Source: Microcaldota archaeon
Lineage (GTDB): Archaea; Micrarchaeota; Micrarchaeia; Norongarragalinales; Norongarragalinaceae
Reading direction: 5' to 3'
NCBI GenBank assembly: GCA_016214445.1
Contig: JACROM010000128.1
Span: 1-7,455 of the forward strand
DNA length: 7,455 bases
The translations under genes were made by a program, and so were the position numbers. Under the pieces are notes generated by a model. That model was given only the letters and a program-made list of their open reading frames with translations, did no database searches and was not told the DNA's origin. Below, in pieces: positions 4,909 through 7,455 of this stretch. How positions within the stretch are numbered: position 1 is the first letter of the stretch; each line of letters opens with the position of its first letter.

Positions 4909-5433
4909 GTGAACTATATGGTTCAATTTTTTGAACTCATTGGAAAACGGGGAAACACCATACTGGACTTCTTTTTGGGCAACCCCGCGAGCGAATTCAG
5001 TGCCGCGGATCTGAAACGGAAAATCGAAGTGGCGAAGAAAACGCTCTTCGGTTCACTGGGGGTTTTGGAGAACCACGGGATTATAGCCCACCGGACGGTC
5101 GGCAGGGCGAAAATGTACTCGCTGAACAGGGAAAACCCGGCAGTTAAGGAATTGAAGAAGCTCAGCGCGATTCTCTCGTTGCAGAAAATGCTGAAAGGGG
5201 CAGAGGGGTGCGAAGCGTTCCTTTTCGGCTCAGCTGCCAGAGGCGAGGATACCGAGAAAAGCGACTGGGACCTGCTGGTGATAGGCTCGGAAACCCAACG
5301 GGCTTCGAAGAACCTGAACCTGCCTGAAAAAGTGAGCGTCGTGTTCTTCACCCCGATGGAGTACGCGCTTTTGCGCAGGAACGACCCGGCGTTCTACGAG
5401 AGAATAGAAAAGGCCAAAGTAAGGATATTATGA
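4909..5433 (+). CDS. Winged-helix plus MNT-type minimal nucleotidyltransferase (antitoxin-like), 174 aa
   Basis: Two-part protein. Residues ~10-75 form a winged-helix DNA-binding domain (helices EFSAADLKRKIEV and KTLFGSLGVLENHGII; wing AHRTVGRAKMYSL). Residues ~95-174 are a pol-beta-like minimal nucleotidyltransferase with the diagnostic FLFGSAARGEDTEKSDWDLLVIG: G107-S108 and metal-binding D119-x-D121. In MNT/HEPN pairs the nucleotidyltransferase is the antitoxin and AMPylates its HEPN partner; the N-terminal DNA-binding domain also suggests autoregulation. It overlaps the HEPN gene by 4 nt (ATGA). The GTG start at 4909 fits leaderless spacing from the TATA box (25 nt); an in-frame ATG at 4918 is the alternative (34 nt, no SD) and would shorten it by three residues. 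Confidence 0.88.
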   Translation: MNYMVQFFELIGKRGNTILDFFLGNPASEFSAADLKRKIEVAKKTLFGSLGVLENHGIIAHRTVGRAKMYSLNRENPAVKELKKLSAILSLQKMLKGAEGCEAFLFGSAARGEDTEKSDWDLLVIGSETQRASKNLNLPEKVSVVFFTPMEYALLRRNDPAFYERIEKAKVRIL

Positions 5434-5864
5434 GCGTGCAAACGGCATTGGAAAAAGGTCACCTTCAGCGCATACCGCCCGACAGAGAGCTGGCGAAAAA
5501 GGAATTCCGGGAAGCGGTAGCCGACCTGAACACCGCAAAAAAGGCGTTGCGCCTAAAGGACTTCAAATGGTCCATAGTTTCCTCTTATTACGCGATGTTT
5601 CATGCCGCGAGGGGGCTGCTTTTCCTCAATGGTTTGAGGGAAAGGGCGCACTACGCAGTCAGGGACGCGCTCTCGGAATTCGCCGAACAAGGCGCCATAA
5701 AGAAGGGGCTTCCGGACGATTTCGCTGCTGCGATGAACGCCCGCGAGGGCGCTGATTACCGCTATACTTATTCAGAAGAAACCGCGAGGCAGGTCCTCGG
5801 AATAGCGGAGGAGTTCACTGCCGAACTGGTCACACGGAAGACGCGAAACGGGATGCGTGCTTAG
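5430..5864 (+). CDS. HEPN-domain protein (toxin-like partner), 144 aa
   Basis: All-helical HEPN-family protein of the PF05168 type, recognised from KWSIVSSYYAMFHAARGLLFLNGL (about 46-69), a HYAVRDALSEF helix (74-84) and the R-x-x-ADY element (105-110) before the last helix. HEPN toxins are usually metal-independent RNases using an R-x(4-6)-H motif. Here the nearest candidate is R70-xxx-H74 (or R72-x-H74), which does not match the usual spacing, nor the RX4HXY of HepT. Catalysis is therefore uncertain, and it could instead act as a non-catalytic nucleotide-binding partner. Start ATG 5430 overlaps the nucleotidyltransferase stop (ATGA); a weak SD-like AAGGAT lies at 5421-5426. Co-transcription and a joint toxin-antitoxin role are inferred from this arrangement. 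Confidence 0.85.
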   Translation: MSVQTALEKGHLQRIPPDRELAKKEFREAVADLNTAKKALRLKDFKWSIVSSYYAMFHAARGLLFLNGLRERAHYAVRDALSEFAEQGAIKKGLPDDFAAAMNAREGADYRYTYSEETARQVLGIAEEFTAELVTRKTRNGMRA

Positions 5865-5919
5865 AGATTATACCGAGAAAGATAATACGTCCGGCCCCGC
5901 AAGACCTTTCGTCTAACCG

Positions 5920-5964
5920 ATTGAACGAAATGCATGCATTTAGGCAAATCCATTGGACGAAATG
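5920..5964. repeat. Imperfect 13-bp direct repeat and palindrome upstream of the ATPase gene
   Basis: ATTGAACGAAATG (5920-5932) and ATTGGACGAAATG (5952-5964) match at 12 of 13 positions with a 32-bp period, about three helical turns. The first copy overlaps a perfect 14-bp palindrome AAATGCATGCATTT (5928-5941). Both lie just upstream of the ATPase TATA box, so they are candidate regulator sites. The remainder of the 5865-5998 gap shows nothing else. Confidence 0.5.
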
Positions 5965-5971
5965 TAAGGTA

Positions 5972-5979
5972 TTTATATG
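5972..5979 (+). promoter_or_regulatory. TATA box of the ATPase gene
   Basis: TTTATATG, centred about 24 nt before the ATG at 5999. This supports that ATG as a leaderless start rather than an upstream in-frame ATG at 5930 or other upstream codons in the same frame (from 5921). Confidence 0.6.
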
Positions 5980-5998
5980 CCGCCCGCAATATTTGCCT

Positions 5999-7198
5999 AT
6001 GCTTTCGGAGTTGCTGGAGTTAAGCTCCCGCGCAAAGGAAGAGGGGACGGCATACGCGAAAAAACGGTTTATGTACCCGCAGGTTTCAAGGCATCTCGGC
6101 GAACGTGTTTTCCTTGCCCTGGTCGGCCCCCGCGGCGTCGGCAAAACGATAATGTTGAAGCAGCTGCATTCGGAGGCCGACGCATCTTTCTACCTGTCTT
6201 TGGACACCGAAAAACTTGAGAAAGGGCTTTTTGAGACAGCAAAAGAACTCTCCGACAAGGGAGTAAAGACCCTCTTGATTGATGAGGCGCACCACTATCC
6301 GGGCGTCGACAGGGAACTCAAGAAAATGCACGACTTTCTCCCGCTGGGTGTCGTGCTCACGAGCTCGTCCGCGCTATCGCTTCACGAGTCAGCGTTCGAC
6401 CTGTCGCGGCGGGTGCGCCTCATCCATACGCCTCCCTTTTCGTTCAGGGAATTCGTGTTCTTCGAAAAAAGCGAAAACCTGCCCCCGCTCCCGTTTGCGG
6501 CGCTTCTAAGCAGGGACGAGTCAAGGAAATACTATGGGCGGGTCATACACGCCGAACGGTTGTTCGACTCTTACCTCCAGGGCAGGAATTACGCGTTTAC
6601 CATCGGCAAAACCGATTTCATTCCCTTATTTCGCAACATCCTGGAAACGATAATAAACAACGACCTTCTTCTCGCCGGCAGGGCCTCGCCCGAGGAAGCG
6701 CTCGAGATGAAGAAAATGCTGGAATTCATCGGCAAGTCGCCTGCGGAAGGCATCAGTTATTCGGCGGTGGCGAGAAACCTGGGAATAACCAAGTACAAAT
6801 CCGAAAAGTATGCGGCACTGCTGGAGGATGCGTTTGTCCTGAAACGCGTTTTTGCTAAAGGCTCGAACGTCAACAAGGAACCGAAGATTCTTCTTTCCTT
6901 GCCATACCGCCTCCTCTATAAGGCCTATGACGACTGCGTTGGCGCATTGCGCGAAGATTTTTTCGTTGAAGCCGTGAATGGCGCTGGATACGACGTGAAT
7001 TACCTGAAGTCCAAGCGCGGCGAGAAAACGCCCGATTACGTTTGCGGGAGCGCCGTCTTCGAAATAGGCGGGGCTGGAAAAACGCCCGCCCAGTTCAAGG
7101 GCTTCGCCGCGAAAGAAAAAATAATCCTCACCCATCCCGGCGCCTTGGACAAGCTGAAGCGTCCCCTGTTCTTCGCCGGAATGCTTGGCAACCCATGA
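5999..7198 (+). CDS. AAA+ ATPase with winged helix and C-terminal DUF4143/PD-(D/E)XK-like region, 399 aa
   Basis: Belongs to the broad archaeal/bacterial 'ATPase, AAA+ superfamily, DUF4143' group, frequent in DPANN genomes and of poorly known role. Walker A is GPRGVGKT (43-50), Walker B TLLIDEAH (91-98), and a sensor-1-like VVLTSSSALSL follows at 118-128. A winged-helix segment (ISYSAVARNLGI...LEDAFVLKRV, ~252-284) precedes a C-terminal module: EDFFVEAV (319-326), TPDYV (344-348) and VFEIGGAGK (353-361). The usual nuclease core is D...E-x-K; here D346 and E355 are present, but the lysine appears shifted to position 361 after a GGAG insertion, so cleavage activity is uncertain. I start at ATG 5999 because of the TATA spacing; extending to 5921 would add 26 unlike residues that run across the TATA box. 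It is monocistronic, and its stop lies 21 nt before the CRISPR array. Confidence 0.88.
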   Translation: MLSELLELSSRAKEEGTAYAKKRFMYPQVSRHLGERVFLALVGPRGVGKTIMLKQLHSEADASFYLSLDTEKLEKGLFETAKELSDKGVKTLLIDEAHHYPGVDRELKKMHDFLPLGVVLTSSSALSLHESAFDLSRRVRLIHTPPFSFREFVFFEKSENLPPLPFAALLSRDESRKYYGRVIHAERLFDSYLQGRNYAFTIGKTDFIPLFRNILETIINNDLLLAGRASPEEALEMKKMLEFIGKSPAEGISYSAVARNLGITKYKSEKYAALLEDAFVLKRVFAKGSNVNKEPKILLSLPYRLLYKAYDDCVGALREDFFVEAVNGAGYDVNYLKSKRGEKTPDYVCGSAVFEIGGAGKTPAQFKGFAAKEKIILTHPGALDKLKRPLFFAGMLGNP

Positions 7199-7219
7199 GA
7201 AAGCATTACATATGACTGG

Positions 7220-7455
7220 GTTGCAGTTCTTCAGTCAGAAATTCAGGCTCTGCAACGAGGTAGAAAAAAAAATGGCGGAGATAATAAGCAAAGTTGCAGT
7301 TCTTCAGTCAGAAATTCAGGCTCTGCAACGACGCTACGACGGGATATAACGTGCTGGAGATAGATGTTGCAGTTCTTCAGTCAGAAATTCAGGCTCTGCA
7401 ACATTCGTTTACGGCGGCGGACGGCCAAAGCATGCAGAGTTGCAGTTCTTCAGTC
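7220..7455 (-). CRISPR. CRISPR array, 37-nt repeats and 36-nt spacers, Cas12f (type V-F)-like repeat; continues beyond window
   Basis: Repeats lie at 7220-7256, 7293-7329 and 7366-7402, plus the first 17 nt of a fourth (7439-7455). All are identical over the visible parts. Spacers at 7257-7292, 7330-7365 and 7403-7438 are each exactly 36 nt and unrelated to each other. The repeat begins GTTGCAG and ends CTGCAAC, a perfect 7-bp terminal inverted repeat. From memory, the Cas14a1/Un1Cas12f1 repeat is also 37 nt with GTTGCAG...TGCAAC ends. By my hand alignment the reverse complement of this repeat matches it at 28 of 37 positions, against 20 of 37 for the plus-strand reading. I therefore place crRNA transcription on the minus strand, with the leader to the right of the window. 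No cas gene or tracrRNA anti-repeat was found here. The spacers show no match elsewhere in the window by eye. Confidence 0.97.

Noticed and set aside
5921..5998. N-terminal extension of the ATPase
   Set aside because: The extension runs across a good TATA box, and its residues (Cys, Trp, His-rich) do not resemble the family.

Overview
The window looks like a piece of an archaeal genome, most likely from a DPANN-type lineage. Five genes or operons have an A/T-rich TATA box centred about 24-28 nt upstream of their start codon and no Shine-Dalgarno (SD) sequence, which is the archaeal leaderless pattern. Where an SD is present (GAGGTG before the AbiEii-like gene, GGTGG before the cold-shock gene) it matches an archaeal anti-SD. 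The CRISPR repeat at the right edge resembles, from memory, the repeat of the miniature nuclease Cas12f1 (Cas14a), known from DPANN metagenomes. The lineage is an inference; no rRNA gene is present.

Layout. (1) 1-454: the 3' end of a helix-turn-helix, transposase-like ORF, then a ~200-bp non-coding element with inverted-repeat ends (207-404) whose centre can fold as a compact three-way junction. (2) 455-1023: an A/T-rich hypothetical gene whose last codons come from a perfect 15-bp-arm palindrome. (3) 1024-2727, minus strand: a cold-shock-domain protein gene preceded by a structured leader, and hisS (histidyl-tRNA synthetase). (4) 2728-3222: a divergent promoter pair and a small Cys/His-rich putative zinc protein. 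(5) 3231-4696, minus: an AbiEi/AbiEii-like toxin-antitoxin operon. (6) 4909-5864, plus: an MNT nucleotidyltransferase/HEPN operon, also of toxin-antitoxin type. (7) 5999-7198, plus: an AAA+ ATPase with a C-terminal DUF4143/nuclease-like region. (8) 7220-7455: a CRISPR array with 37-nt repeats and 36-nt spacers that runs off the window.

Interpretation. From 3231 to the right edge the window is a defence-type island: two nucleotidyltransferase-based toxin-antitoxin operons read outward from a 212-bp intergenic region carrying an 18-bp perfect palindrome and further half-sites, followed by the ATPase and the CRISPR array. No cas gene lies in the window. Comparison with the remembered Cas12f1 repeat suggests the array is transcribed leftward, so the leader and any cas12f, cas1, cas2, cas4 genes and tracrRNA would lie beyond the right edge. 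The left end looks like mobile or foreign DNA and contrasts with the housekeeping core.
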